Below are positions 46,087 through 56,100 of a stretch of DNA of 64,000 bases, piece after piece (within the stretch, counting starts at the first letter, position 1; each line of letters starts with the position of its first letter). The notes below the pieces were generated by a model, which saw nothing but the letters and a program-made list of their open reading frames with translations, was not told the DNA's origin and did not search any database. Source of the DNA: CAJQQK01 sp965224225 (GTDB lineage Bacteria; Pseudomonadota; Alphaproteobacteria; Rhizobiales; Hyphomicrobiaceae); contig CBDCZF010000031.1 of NCBI GenBank assembly GCA_965224225.1, positions 385,728 through 449,727 on the forward strand. The letters are read 5' to 3'. Position numbers and translations under genes: made by a program.

Positions 46087-46977
46087 TTACGAAGACAGCA
46101 TTCTGGCGATTTCCTGGCGCAGTTCCGGGCCGATATCGTCGCGTGACAGGGCATGCGAGATGTTGGCCGTCAGGAAGCCGATCTTGGATCCGCAGTCGTG
46201 GATTTCGCCGTCGTATTTGACCGCCCATAGATCCTGGCCAAGCTCGCTTTGGAGCTTGATCATCGGGTCGGTCAATTGGATCTCGCCGCCAACGCCTTTG
46301 GCTTCGCGTCCGAGAAAGTCGAAGATTTCCGGTTGCAGAATATAGCGTCCGGAGATGTGCAGGTTCGTCGGAGCGGTGCCCTGGGGCGGCTTTTCGACCA
46401 TCTGGGTAATTCGCGAGACCGGTGCGTCGGGGTTTTCGAGGCCGACGATGCCGTACTGATGGGTCTGGTCATCGGGCACGGGGGCGACGTTGATATGATT
46501 GCCGCCGCGCTCCTGATAAGCCTCCATCATGGCAGCCAGGCACGGCTTGGCGCTCAAGTGCAGCATGTCGGGGAGCAATAGAGCAAACGGTTCGTTGCCG
46601 ACGATATCGCGTGCACACCAGACCGCATGACCGAGGCCGAGCGGGGCCTGCTGGCGGGTAAAGCTTGTCATGCCGGCCGGCGGCAGATCAGATTGGAGAC
46701 CCTCGAGTGCTTCCGTCTTGCCGCGCTCTTTCAGCGTGTCCTCGAGTTCATAGGCGATGTCGAAGTGATCCTCGATAACCGCCTTGTTGCGCCCGGTCAC
46801 GAATATGAAATGCTCGATACCGGCCGCCCGTGCTTCATCGACGACGTGCTGGAGCACCGGCCGGTCAACGATGGTCAGCATCTCCTTCGGCACCGCCTTG
46901 GTCGCCGGTAGAAAGCGCGTGCCGAGGCCTGCCACGGGAAACACGGCTTTGCGGATCTTTGGGTGTTTTGCAGACAT
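46087..46977 (-). CDS. galU: UTP--glucose-1-phosphate uridylyltransferase
   Basis: Makes UDP-glucose for LPS, exopolysaccharide and periplasmic glucans. The 296-residue protein has the nucleotide-binding KAVFPVAGLGTRFLPATKAVPKEML, PVLQHVVDEARAAGI, VTGRNKAVIEDHFD, QAPLGLGHAVWCARD and VEKPPQGTAPTNLHISGRYI. All core motifs of bacterial GalU are present. It is convergent with the beta-barrel gene (18-base gap) and divergent from the lytic transglycosylase. Confidence 0.96.
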   Translation of the reverse strand: MSAKHPKIRKAVFPVAGLGTRFLPATKAVPKEMLTIVDRPVLQHVVDEARAAGIEHFIFVTGRNKAVIEDHFDIAYELEDTLKERGKTEALEGLQSDLPPAGMTSFTRQQAPLGLGHAVWCARDIVGNEPFALLLPDMLHLSAKPCLAAMMEAYQERGGNHINVAPVPDDQTHQYGIVGLENPDAPVSRITQMVEKPPQGTAPTNLHISGRYILQPEIFDFLGREAKGVGGEIQLTDPMIKLQSELGQDLWAVKYDGEIHDCGSKIGFLTANISHALSRDDIGPELRQEIARMLSS

Positions 46978-47229
46978 CTTGGTGCTCGGCTAGGTTGCTG
47001 ATGGGACATGTTGAATGGGAAACGGGCGGGCACGGACTATCTCGAAGCCCCGGGCGCCGCCTGTCAAGCATGTTCCGTGCCGGTCGGCAATCTGGGCGCG
47101 TCAATAATCGCCATCATGACAATCTGTTAAGGGCCTGACGTGGCCCGATACGGTTCCATCATCCATATTGCTGACCGAAAGAAGGCCAATGCTCATAGTT
47201 CTAAGTGAGATTTCCCGGAACGGAGCGCC

Positions 47230-48480
47230 GTGACCAGGTTGCCGATGAAATGGGCCTTGTGCCTTGCCTGCCTGACGATTGCGCCGATCGGAGCCGCGCA
47301 TGGTGCCGGGGGGCGTGATTTCGAGGCCTGGCGCGCCGCGCTCTGGCCTGAAGCACAGGCGTTCGGCATCCGTCGTGCCGTCTACGAGCGCGAGCTTGCC
47401 GGTATCGTACCCGACCGCACGCTTCCCGATCTCGATATCAAACGCGGCCCGCGCAAGCCCCGTGGCCAGGCCGAGTTTACCAAGCCGCCGCAGAATTACG
47501 TCAATGAGCGCTACATCGCTGATCTGGCTCGGCGTGGCCGCCGTCTGTTAGCCAGGCACCGCAAGCTGCTGAGCCGCATCGAGAAGCTTTTCGGGGTCCA
47601 GGCGGAAGTTGTGCTTGCCATCTGGGGGCGTGAGACGGCGTATGGCGGCCACCGCCTGCGTCACGATGCAATCCGGGTTCTCGCAACCCAGGCCTACCTT
47701 GGCCGTCGTGCGGACATGTTCCGCCGCGAACTTCTCTACGCCCTCAGGATGCTTCAAGACGGCGTGATTGAACGCAAACGGTTTCGCTCTTCGTGGGCCG
47801 GTGCCTTCGGGCTGACCCAGTTCATGCCTTCCGAATACGATGCGCTGGCCGTCGATATCGATGGCGATGGGCGCAAGGACATCTGGTCGGTCGGCGATGC
47901 ACTTGCCTCGGCGGCCAACCAGCTCAGCGCCAAAGGGTGGCTCGCCGGTCAAACATGGGGTTATGAGGTCGTGACCGGCCGGCAAGTGACCTGCGCTGAG
48001 GACGGCCCAAAACGCATGCATCCGATCCGGAATTGGCAGGCCCGTGGCGTCAAGCGCGTGGCGGGTCGCCGCTTCAGGACCGCCGTACGAGATCTGCCTG
48101 CATTCCTGTTCTCACCAAGCGGTGGCAACGGCCCGCAGTTTCTTGCGACAGAGAACTTCCTGGTTTTCAAGCGCTATAACATGTCCGATCTCTATGCCCT
48201 GTTCGTCGGTCATCTGGCCGACCGGATTGCCGGCGGCGGCCGGTTCGTTGCCGGCTGGGGCGGTATCAAACAGTTGCCAAGTCGGCAGATCCGCGCAATT
48301 CAATCGTTCCTGCAGGAGACCGGATTCGATATCTCGAAGATTGACGGCAGGATCGGGCCCAACACGCGCAGTGCGATCGGTGCCTACCAACTGAAGGAAC
48401 GGATCACCGTCGACTGCTGGCCGTCTGCTCGGCTGCTTGCCTATATGCGCAAGCGCCACGCACAGGTTGGCCGGAACTAG
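47230..48480 (+). CDS. Lytic murein transglycosylase (MltB-like) with peptidoglycan-binding domain
   Basis: An exported peptidoglycan-cleaving enzyme, 416 residues. It begins with a signal peptide (MKWALCLACLTIAPIGAAHG), with start GTG at 47230 or ATG at 47245. The MltB-type SLT domain contains the catalytic Glu in VVLAIWGRETAYGG and AGAFGLTQFMPSEYDALAVD, with DIDGDGRKDIWSVGDALASAANQL. A C-terminal PG-binding domain (IRAIQSFLQETGFDISKIDG, IGPNTRSAIGAYQ) completes it. No lipobox is seen, so it is probably soluble in the periplasm. It is followed by the DUF459-like gene after about 20 bases, a frequent neighbour. Confidence 0.93.
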   Translation: MTRLPMKWALCLACLTIAPIGAAHGAGGRDFEAWRAALWPEAQAFGIRRAVYERELAGIVPDRTLPDLDIKRGPRKPRGQAEFTKPPQNYVNERYIADLARRGRRLLARHRKLLSRIEKLFGVQAEVVLAIWGRETAYGGHRLRHDAIRVLATQAYLGRRADMFRRELLYALRMLQDGVIERKRFRSSWAGAFGLTQFMPSEYDALAVDIDGDGRKDIWSVGDALASAANQLSAKGWLAGQTWGYEVVTGRQVTCAEDGPKRMHPIRNWQARGVKRVAGRRFRTAVRDLPAFLFSPSGGNGPQFLATENFLVFKRYNMSDLYALFVGHLADRIAGGGRFVAGWGGIKQLPSRQIRAIQSFLQETGFDISKIDGRIGPNTRSAIGAYQLKERITVDCWPSARLLAYMRKRHAQVGRN

Positions 48481-48500
48481 GAGGATCAGCAAAGCGCCGC

Positions 48501-49991
48501 ATGATCATCGCCAGACCACGATTGCCACGCCTTGAGTTGCGTGCCGATGCCGACCCACACCGTTGGGCCGGCTTTGCTTGCAGCGTGCCTCGCCTTGTGT
48601 CAGCCGTCAGCCTGGTGATCGCGATGGTCATTTTCGTTGCCATGGCGACGGACGTTTGCGCGCAAGGCGATCTGCGCGGCCGCGGCCTCAGCCCCTTCCC
48701 GAAGGATGACGTTTACCGGCTGCATTTAGTCGGCGATGCCTTCATCGACGGGCTTGGCCCGGCCCTCAAGTCGAGCCTGCAGACGACCCCGGAGGTTCAG
48801 GTGCAGACGGGCACGGTGAAAGTGAGTTCACTGCGCCGGGCGAATTGGCGCGACGCGATCTCCGCAGTTGCCGAGCGCAATAGCTCGGCACCACTCGACA
48901 TGGCGGTCGTGATGTTCGGGGCAAACGAGGCCGGCTCGATCTATGAGGACGGTTACGATCGCCGTCGGTTCGGCAATGAGGAATGGCTCCGGGTCTATGC
49001 TGCCCGAGTCGACCGGCTGATGAAGACGCTCAAGCCGCAAGGCAAGGGGGCCGTCTACTGGGTCGGGCTGCCGATCATCCGGCGTCGCGACAGAGCCGAG
49101 AATTTTCGCCTGATCAATACCGTGCTCAGAGAGCGCGCCTATGCCAACGGCATCACCTACATCGACTCTTATTCGCGCTTTCAGGATGAGAACGGCGCCT
49201 TCAACCGCTATGGCCCGGACCTTGCCGGCACCATCAAGCTGTTGCGCTCCAAGGACGGCGTCTTCTTCACGCGCACCGGTTATGCCAAGCTCGCCCAGCT
49301 TGTCGTTCGGCTTGTGCGGCGCGACCTCAACCAGATCAAGGCCGAGCGGGTGGTAACGCTCGCCGGCGATGCAACCGAACAGCGTGCCATTCAGGCACGG
49401 TTGCGGGCGGCCGATCGAAATCGCACCAAGCGGCGCAAGGAGCGCAAGGCCGCCGCAAAGCCGACCGCGCCTGGCAGCTTGCCGGGCGATACCCAGTTCG
49501 GCGGCCAGAAAGCCGATCATGGCAGTGCCGAGATCACGATCACCGGCGGCGCCAAACCGCTGCGCGTCAAGTTCGAATTACCTCGCCCGGCCTTGTCGGC
49601 GGCCATTATGACGTTAGTCACCCGCAATCAGTCGGAAAACAAGCCGGCGCGACTGGGCGATAGTGCCGTCCAGATCCTGCCTGGAGGGGTGCCGCTGCTG
49701 AGCACTGTGCTGCCCGCCAATCAGAACGAGTTATCGTTGCGGAACCGGCGATTGTCACCGACGCAGTCGGTATTCTTCAAGGTCTGGGGCAAGGGTGAAC
49801 GGCTCGAACCGAAGCCGGGGCGCGCCGATGACATCCGCTGGCCGCTGCCGGAACCACAGCCGGTCGTGCGCGTGAGCAAGGTCGAACGCCGAAAGAACAG
49901 CGTCAGGCAGGCAAGTGCTGCGACTGGAACCGCCATGCCTTACCGTGATCCCAGCCTGCCGCCATTGCCGCTGCGAAACCCGATCCGCTGA
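48501..49991 (+). CDS. DUF459-family SGNH-fold protein lacking catalytic Ser and His
   Basis: A 496-residue membrane-anchored periplasmic protein, with one helix at about residues 33-52 (VSAVSLVIAMVIFVAMATDV). The SGNH/DUF459 fold is shown by RLHLVGDAFIDGLGPALKSS, AVVMFGANEAGSI, GAVYWVGLPIIRR, GITYIDSYSRFQDENGAF and SKDGVFFTRTGYAKLAQLVV. In usual members the first motif is GDS and the last DGxHFT. Here the Ser is Ala and the His is Phe, so the protein is probably not an active hydrolase. A Lys/Arg-rich segment (NRTKRRKERKAAAKP) and a C-terminal domain of about 170 residues follow. It is coupled to the upstream transglycosylase gene. Confidence 0.8.
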   Translation: MIIARPRLPRLELRADADPHRWAGFACSVPRLVSAVSLVIAMVIFVAMATDVCAQGDLRGRGLSPFPKDDVYRLHLVGDAFIDGLGPALKSSLQTTPEVQVQTGTVKVSSLRRANWRDAISAVAERNSSAPLDMAVVMFGANEAGSIYEDGYDRRRFGNEEWLRVYAARVDRLMKTLKPQGKGAVYWVGLPIIRRRDRAENFRLINTVLRERAYANGITYIDSYSRFQDENGAFNRYGPDLAGTIKLLRSKDGVFFTRTGYAKLAQLVVRLVRRDLNQIKAERVVTLAGDATEQRAIQARLRAADRNRTKRRKERKAAAKPTAPGSLPGDTQFGGQKADHGSAEITITGGAKPLRVKFELPRPALSAAIMTLVTRNQSENKPARLGDSAVQILPGGVPLLSTVLPANQNELSLRNRRLSPTQSVFFKVWGKGERLEPKPGRADDIRWPLPEPQPVVRVSKVERRKNSVRQASAATGTAMPYRDPSLPPLPLRNPIR

Positions 49992-50071
49992 TTGGCCACC
50001 CCCGCGCCGTGCTCGTTGACCTGTTGCGACTCGGATAGTTTCGGGAAAACAGCGCATACGGCGGCCACGGC

Positions 50072-51565
50072 ATGAGCAAGACGCCCTATCTGACCAAATC
50101 GAGTTACGTGCGGGCGATGACCTGCCGGCGCCTGCTTTGGCTCGGCTGGCATGAGCCCAGGCCATATGAGGATCCGCCTTCCGGATCACCGGCCGCGGTC
50201 GGCATCGAAATCGGTGAAAAGGCACACCACCTGTTTCCCGGCGGCGTATTGGTTTCCGAAGCGCCGTGGGCGCATGCCGATGCCGTCGAGCGCACCGCCA
50301 AGCTGATGCAGGATCCCGCCGTGCCGGCGATCTTCGAGGCGGCCTACGAGGCGGATGGCGTACGCATCCGCGCCGATGTCATGGAACGGCTCGACCATGG
50401 CCGATGGGGCTTGCGCGAGGTAAAGTCCGCCAGCCGCGTCAAGGCCGCCTACGTCGACGATGCCGCCATTCAGGCGCACGTTCTGACCCGTCTCGGCATC
50501 GACCTTGCCTCCATCGAACTCGTCCATGTCGACACCAGCTATGTTCATGCCGGCGGCGAGATCGACTGGCACGCCTTTTTCGCTCGACGGGATCTGACAG
50601 AACAGGTGCGCGGTGAGCGCTTCGAGATCGAGGCGCGCATCGCAGAACACCTTTCAACTCTTGGCCGGGACGACGAGCCCGCAGTGCCGCCCGGCCTGCA
50701 TTGTCCCCGCGACTGTGCCTACTGGGCCAGATGCACCGCGCCAAAGCCGGACGACTGGGTCTTTCATCTGCCCCGTCTGTCACCGGCAAAGTTTCAGGCG
50801 CTTGGCGATGCCGGAATCGAACGCATTCGCGACATCCCAGAGACGTTCGAGCTGACCGAGTTTCAGGACCGCATGCGCGATGTCATCGTTGCCGGGCGCC
50901 CCTATGTATCGCCCGGGCTGGCCAGCGCCTTGGCAGAGCTCGACGGTGCGGCAGCCTATCTCGATTTTGAGGCCATGAACCCGGCCCTGCCGGTCTATCC
51001 GGGCACACGGCCTTATCAGCGCATCGCGTTCCAGTGGTCGCTGCACCGGCGCAATCACGATGGTGAGCTGACACACGCCGATTTTCTGGGAGACGCCGAT
51101 CATGATCCGCGCCGGAGCTTTACGCGCGCACTGATCGATGCGCTGGGCCATTCCAACGAGCCGATCGTGGTCTATTCAGCTTATGAGCGCGGTGTTTTGA
51201 ACGAACTTGCCGGCCTCTTCCCCGAGTATGCAGGCGCGCTCGAAAAGATCATCGGGCGCCTTGTCGACCTCTATGAGATCGTGCGCGGCCATGTCTATCT
51301 CGAGGGGTTCAAAGGTTCCTATTCGATCAAGACGGTCGGCAAGGCGCTGGCGCCCGGCTTTTCCTACGACGGCCTTGTCGATGTCGCCAACGGTGAACAG
51401 GCGGCCGCCGCATTCCAGCGCCTGGCGCTCGGTGACATGGCTGCCGATGAAGCATTGCAGTTGCGCACGGCGCTGCTCGCCTACTGCCGTCTCGACACCC
51501 TGGCAATGGTCGAAGCCCACCGCGGCCTCAACCGGCTCGTGGCAGGCGAAACCGACCTGACGTGA
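50072..51565 (+). CDS. DUF2779 protein: Cas4-like nuclease fused to DEDD-type exonuclease
   Basis: A 497-residue putative nuclease. The N-terminal half has a PD-(D/E)XK core (D102, E116, K118 in LREVKSASRVK) and four cysteines arranged as in Cas4/AddB iron-sulfur nucleases: C18, then C211, C215 and C221 (HCPRDCAYWARC). The C-terminal half looks like an RNase H-fold DEDD exonuclease, with YLDFEAMN (D298, E300), VVYSAYERGVL and AYCRLDTLAM (D475). Proteins of this layout carry the DUF2779 label, and their role is not established. It is monocistronic here, with no CRISPR or restriction genes around it. The start follows no strong ribosome site, but the conserved LTKSSYVRAMTC confirms the N-terminus. 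Confidence 0.8.
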   Translation: MSKTPYLTKSSYVRAMTCRRLLWLGWHEPRPYEDPPSGSPAAVGIEIGEKAHHLFPGGVLVSEAPWAHADAVERTAKLMQDPAVPAIFEAAYEADGVRIRADVMERLDHGRWGLREVKSASRVKAAYVDDAAIQAHVLTRLGIDLASIELVHVDTSYVHAGGEIDWHAFFARRDLTEQVRGERFEIEARIAEHLSTLGRDDEPAVPPGLHCPRDCAYWARCTAPKPDDWVFHLPRLSPAKFQALGDAGIERIRDIPETFELTEFQDRMRDVIVAGRPYVSPGLASALAELDGAAAYLDFEAMNPALPVYPGTRPYQRIAFQWSLHRRNHDGELTHADFLGDADHDPRRSFTRALIDALGHSNEPIVVYSAYERGVLNELAGLFPEYAGALEKIIGRLVDLYEIVRGHVYLEGFKGSYSIKTVGKALAPGFSYDGLVDVANGEQAAAAFQRLALGDMAADEALQLRTALLAYCRLDTLAMVEAHRGLNRLVAGETDLT

Positions 51566-52918
51566 TCACTCGACGGCCTCTGCGCGGCCGCGTGACCAAT
51601 CTATGTTACGTGTTGCAAACATCACGGCAGCGAGCATCGCGAATGCGGCGATCGAGCCGATCAGCAAGGCGTAGTCCTCGACGCGCAACAAAAGGTAGAG
51701 CAGCCCGTAGATCACGGCGATCATGACGAAGATCTGCAAGCCCTTGGCCGGTGCCCCGGTGACAGTACCGATGTAAGTGGCAATCAACAGGCTGGTTGCC
51801 GCCGCCGCACTCAGATAGCCCCACTCGAAACCGATATGCTCGGCCGTACCGATCAACACGAGATAGAACACGGTGAGGGCCAGGCCGACGAACAGATACT
51901 GGATCCAGTGCACGCGCCGCGTCACCTGCATCTCCATCACGAACACGGCAAAGAACACGATCGCGATGAAGCCTTGTGCATATTTCAGCGCGCGCTCGGC
52001 GAGACTGTAGAACTTGACGGGCTGGTAGAAATCGACGCCGAAGGTGACGTGGCTCATGAGGTTTGTGAAGTTCGGCAGGTGCAAGGTCTGGCCCTGGCCA
52101 CGCGCCAATCTCGGGATCTTCCAGACAGCCTCGAAGCCCTTGTCAGAAATGGTGCGCGCATCCGGCAGAAAGGCGCCCGAAAAGCTCGGGTGCGGCCAAT
52201 CCGATTGTGCGCGGATTTCGGTCTCGCCTCCGGCCGGCACGAAGCGGATCGCGCTCGAACCGTTGAGGTCGAGTTTGAAGGCGAACCGGAAGCCTTCTTT
52301 GGCTTGGCTTTCCTCGAGCGGCACATGGATGGCACCTGCCGGACGGTGGCGCGTGTTTTGGTCGACACCGCTGCCCGCCCTGAAGCGCTTCCGGGTGTTT
52401 TCGCCAAAGGTGATCTCGGCGGTCTTCTTGATGCCGCGCACGTCCGTGATGAGCAGCGAAAGGACGGCTTCCGGCCAAAGAATTTCGATATCTGCGCCTT
52501 CGATCCTGCGCGTTTCCGAGGCGCTGAAGCGCCCCTCGAAGGCGATCTCGCTCCGGTATACCGGCACGGTGAAAATGCCGCGTGCACGCTCCTCGCTCCG
52601 CACAACGGGTACGATCTTAAGTTCTTCAGGCAGGAAGATGCCAAATTCGCGAATTGTTTCTGTGCGCGTTTCACCTCGGTTCTGGATCGTGCGCTTGCGC
52701 AGGGTCGGCACGACGATAAAGGGCCCTTTGATCGTCTGTTCGCCGCCCCAGCTTCGGCCAACCTCGCGATGCGCCAGGCCCGCGTAGCTCTCGCGCTCCT
52801 TGACCATGAAATAGACGAACAACAGCGGCACCGCGAGGGCCAGGATCAAAACGATAATGACGATGAATTTGAAGGCGGGTGAACTGAGCAGACTGCGAAG
52901 GGCATCGACCAGACCCAT
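51566..52918 (-). CDS. creD: CreD-like inner-membrane protein
   Basis: A 450-residue protein of the CreD (Cet) family. There is one N-terminal helix (FKFIVIIVLILALAVPLLFV), a large periplasmic domain (GGEQTIKGPFIVVPTLRKRT, EIAFEGRFSASETRRI, FSGAFLPDARTISDKGFEAV), and about five C-terminal helices beginning near ARGQGQTLHLPNFTNLMSHVTFGVDF and ending with a short polar tail. CreD in E. coli is induced by CreBC and affects envelope integrity and colicin E2 tolerance; the mechanism is unknown. No creBC genes are nearby. It is convergent with the DUF2779 gene with almost no gap. Confidence 0.9.
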   Translation of the reverse strand: MGLVDALRSLLSSPAFKFIVIIVLILALAVPLLFVYFMVKERESYAGLAHREVGRSWGGEQTIKGPFIVVPTLRKRTIQNRGETRTETIREFGIFLPEELKIVPVVRSEERARGIFTVPVYRSEIAFEGRFSASETRRIEGADIEILWPEAVLSLLITDVRGIKKTAEITFGENTRKRFRAGSGVDQNTRHRPAGAIHVPLEESQAKEGFRFAFKLDLNGSSAIRFVPAGGETEIRAQSDWPHPSFSGAFLPDARTISDKGFEAVWKIPRLARGQGQTLHLPNFTNLMSHVTFGVDFYQPVKFYSLAERALKYAQGFIAIVFFAVFVMEMQVTRRVHWIQYLFVGLALTVFYLVLIGTAEHIGFEWGYLSAAAATSLLIATYIGTVTGAPAKGLQIFVMIAVIYGLLYLLLRVEDYALLIGSIAAFAMLAAVMFATRNIDWSRGRAEAVE

Positions 52919-53029
52919 GTGGCAACTCCGTTAGGCACCATGCCGCCAGCCGGCTGAGCAATGAAGGCGAGGGCGTTTCGTCGCCCAACAACCGCACATA
53001 ATTGTGGCCAACGCGGTTCAATCGCCGGG

Positions 53030-53179
53030 CTAGATCGGTTCCGATTTAGTCGGAACCGATCTGCTGTTTGCGCTCACGGGCTGTTCCGGCCTGACGGCCG
53101 GGCCCTCCACGGGGGCGGCGCAAAGCGCCGGGCCTCGTTCGAGGCCTTCAGCGTTTCCGCCTTCACCGGGAACGCACTA
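53030..53179. repeat. CTAG-bounded composite palindromic repeat, copy 4
   Basis: The element starts CTAGATCGGTTCCGATTTAG as a perfect hairpin (GATCGGTTCCGA/TCGGAACCGATC). It continues with GCGCTCACGGGCTGTTCCGG, then CGGGGGCGGCGCAAAGCGCC and GAGGCCTTCAGCGTTTCCGC, and ends GGGAACGCACTAA. It matches 40527-40679 over the whole length. The final CTA on this strand is the stop codon (TAG) of the minus-strand TPR-CHAT gene. Confidence 0.85.
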
Positions 53180-56100
53180 ATTCACACTGTCTCCAACGAC
53201 GACAAACGGTGCCCAGACCTGGGGATGGGCGGCACCGGCAAGCTGCCGGTCACCGATCACGCTCAGCATCGCGCGTTGCAGTGCGCTGGCGCGGCTGAGG
53301 CTCTTGTTCTTGGCAAGCTCGCCGATTGCCCGCGTCGTGAGTGCGACCGCTGCATCCGATCGCACCGGCCAATGCGAGACCAGCAGCGAGCGTGCGCCAG
53401 CATAAAAGAAAGACCGGGCAAGGCCGGAGAGCGCTTCGGCACCCTGGCCCTCCCCGGCTGCGGTGTTGCAGGCTGACAGGACCACCCAGTCGGCATCGAG
53501 GTTCAGTTCGGCAACTTCGGAAGCTGTCAGGATGCCATCATCGTAGCTGCTCGCTGCGTCAGGCGGTGAGAGTACGAGTGCTGGCTCGCTGAGGCCCTTC
53601 AATTCGCCGCTGATCAGGCCGTGCGTCGCGAAATGGAGGATTCGATAGCCGGCCAGCCGATTGCCCGCAGCATCGAGTTCACGGATCATGGCCTCGGTGG
53701 CTGACTTGCCAAGCAGGATGTGATCGGAGCTGACGCCCAAGTCACGGGCAACCGCACAGACTTCATCTGCCGTATCAGGCAGGGGTTCGAGCGAACGAAT
53801 GCGCGCGACATTACCGCTCCCGGCTCTGAAATAGTCATCGATGCCGCTGGTATTTGAGGCCACGCGAAGGCGCTGCTTCGACGGCATTCGCGGGCAGCCT
53901 GGAACTGCAAACGCACTTCGGTCATCGCCATTGGCGCCAAGCAGCAACGGATTGGCAACAGCAAAATAGGGTTCGCGCCTATCCCTTTCCTGACCGTTCG
54001 CGACTGCATTGCGCCTGAGCGTCACGAGGCTCGACGCTGACGGCAGTACCGTTACGGCATGGCGTCGGACGAGCCATGGCGCCTCGCGCAGCGTCTCGAT
54101 TCGATCGTCGGCAATCGGTGCGGTCAGCAGCACCTGGACCGGCAGTTGTGTCAGCGCGTCGGATGCCACCACCAGCAACTTTCGTTCTGCGATGACCGCT
54201 TCGAACGGCTTGAACAAGGCCTGATACAGGTCGTGGGCGGCATCATGGGCAAAGGGCAGTTCATCGCCCTCGGCAAAACGGCCTACACTCTCGAAGCAGC
54301 GCACGGGCCTCACCTCACCGAGCCACTCGGCCAGGTCGAGACCGCATCTCAGTGCATGCACCTTGCTGCGTAATGCTTGCCGCGAAAGTCCGATACGCGC
54401 CCACTGCACGTTGCGCTGCGTGATCGCCCAGCCGAAGACCGCAGTGCGCGTGACGACGTACTGCAGCAAGACCTCGTCGGTGGCCAACTGCTCCTGAATG
54501 TCCTTGATGGCGACGGGACGCGGTCGGCTGAGTTCAGCGAACTCGGGGAAATCTGCCGCCAGCCGCACGTCGAGGACCTGCAAGCGACTGGCATAGCCTT
54601 CGATTTTGGCTCGCAGCGCCGCCTCGCGGCCGGTGTCGCGGGTCTTGGGGTCGGCGGTCACGGATGCCAGCAATTCCTTGTCGGCACTCGCCCAGGCCTG
54701 GGTAACGTCCTGGTGCTCGCGTACCATTTCGCTGAACCGGGGATTGCCGGCACTTAGTCTTGCGCCGAGCTTGTCGAGGGCGGCACTGGCCAGCGTCAAT
54801 GTCTTGAGTTGGCTAAATGCGAAGGCGTCGCGCTGGAGTGGTGAACCGCTGTCACCGGCGGACAGCTCGAAGGCCGCTTCAATGAACATGTTGACGGCAC
54901 CGTTGTCGTCAACATGCCTGCCGTTCTCCGCACCACGTTGGCGCAAAACGGTGTAGATCCCAGCTGCACGGCGCAGATGGCCGAGGGCTGCTTGGAGGTT
55001 GCCGTCGCGGCGCACGATTTCAGCGAGCCTGGTCAGCGGATAGATCAGTTTGCGGTGATTGCGCCCGAGGGTGCCGTCAATGAGCGCAACGGCCCGTTCG
55101 ACATCGGCGCGTGCTTCGTTGAATTTGCCCATCTCGATGCGCACGTCGGCAAGATTGGCGAGGCTGGTGGCGAGAACGATGTTGTCATCGCCGTGTGCCT
55201 TGCGCGCAATGGCGAGAGCTTCGAGGAAGCGCGTCTCGGCTTCGTCACGACGGCCCATCGCTGCCAGGACCAAGCCGATATTGTTGAGGGCAACGCCGAC
55301 CTCGGGATGTTCGGGACCATGCGCTGCCTTGAGCAATTCGTGCGCCTTCAAATACATCTCATGGGCTTGGGCAAACTTGCCCTGCTGGCGCAGCAGACCT
55401 GCGAGGTTGTCGATCACGACACCAAGGCGGGGATGGTTAGGCGGCAGCACCTGGGTCATGACGCTCAATGCACGACGGAACAGCTTTTCGGCATCCTTCG
55501 CCGGACCGAGATTACGGTATAGTTCGGCCAGGTTGGCGAGCGCGATCCCGGTCGACAAATGGGCGGGGCCGAGCACCTTTTCGAGGATTTTGATGGCGCG
55601 CTTGTGATAGGGCTCGGCCTTTTCGGGTTCACCCATGTGCAGGTGCATGACGGCGAAGTTGTCGAGCAGAATGCCGGTGTTGGCATTCATTTCACCCTTG
55701 GCCTTTATGTGGACGTCGATCGCCTCTTTGTAGAGGGCTGCTGCTTCCTCGAATTTGCCGCGGGTGCGCAGCAGGCCGGCGAGATCGTTGAGCTGATGGA
55801 CCAGCTTGGCATCGTCCGGCTTCGAGATCTTGCGGCGTACTGCCAGTGCATGGCGCAGCAGCTTTTCGGAGCCTTCAAAATCGGCAAGCCAACGCATCAG
55901 TCGGCCTGCTTTGGCATAGTAGTAGACGTCATCCTCGGTATTCATGCGACCGAGCGTGTTGAGCTTCTTGAGGGCTGCCAGATAGTGGCGCCCGGTATCG
56001 CGTGGCCGGCCGAGATGTTGGTTGACGTCGGCGAGTTCGCCAAGCACGCGCTTGTATGCGGCATCGGCGGGCGAACGAAGCTTGTGCTGCCTAACGAAGG

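Noticed and set aside
51836..52882. A 348-codon open frame on the plus strand opposite creD
   Set aside because: Antisense shadow of creD, with Glu/Asp/Arg-heavy composition and no start context or domain.
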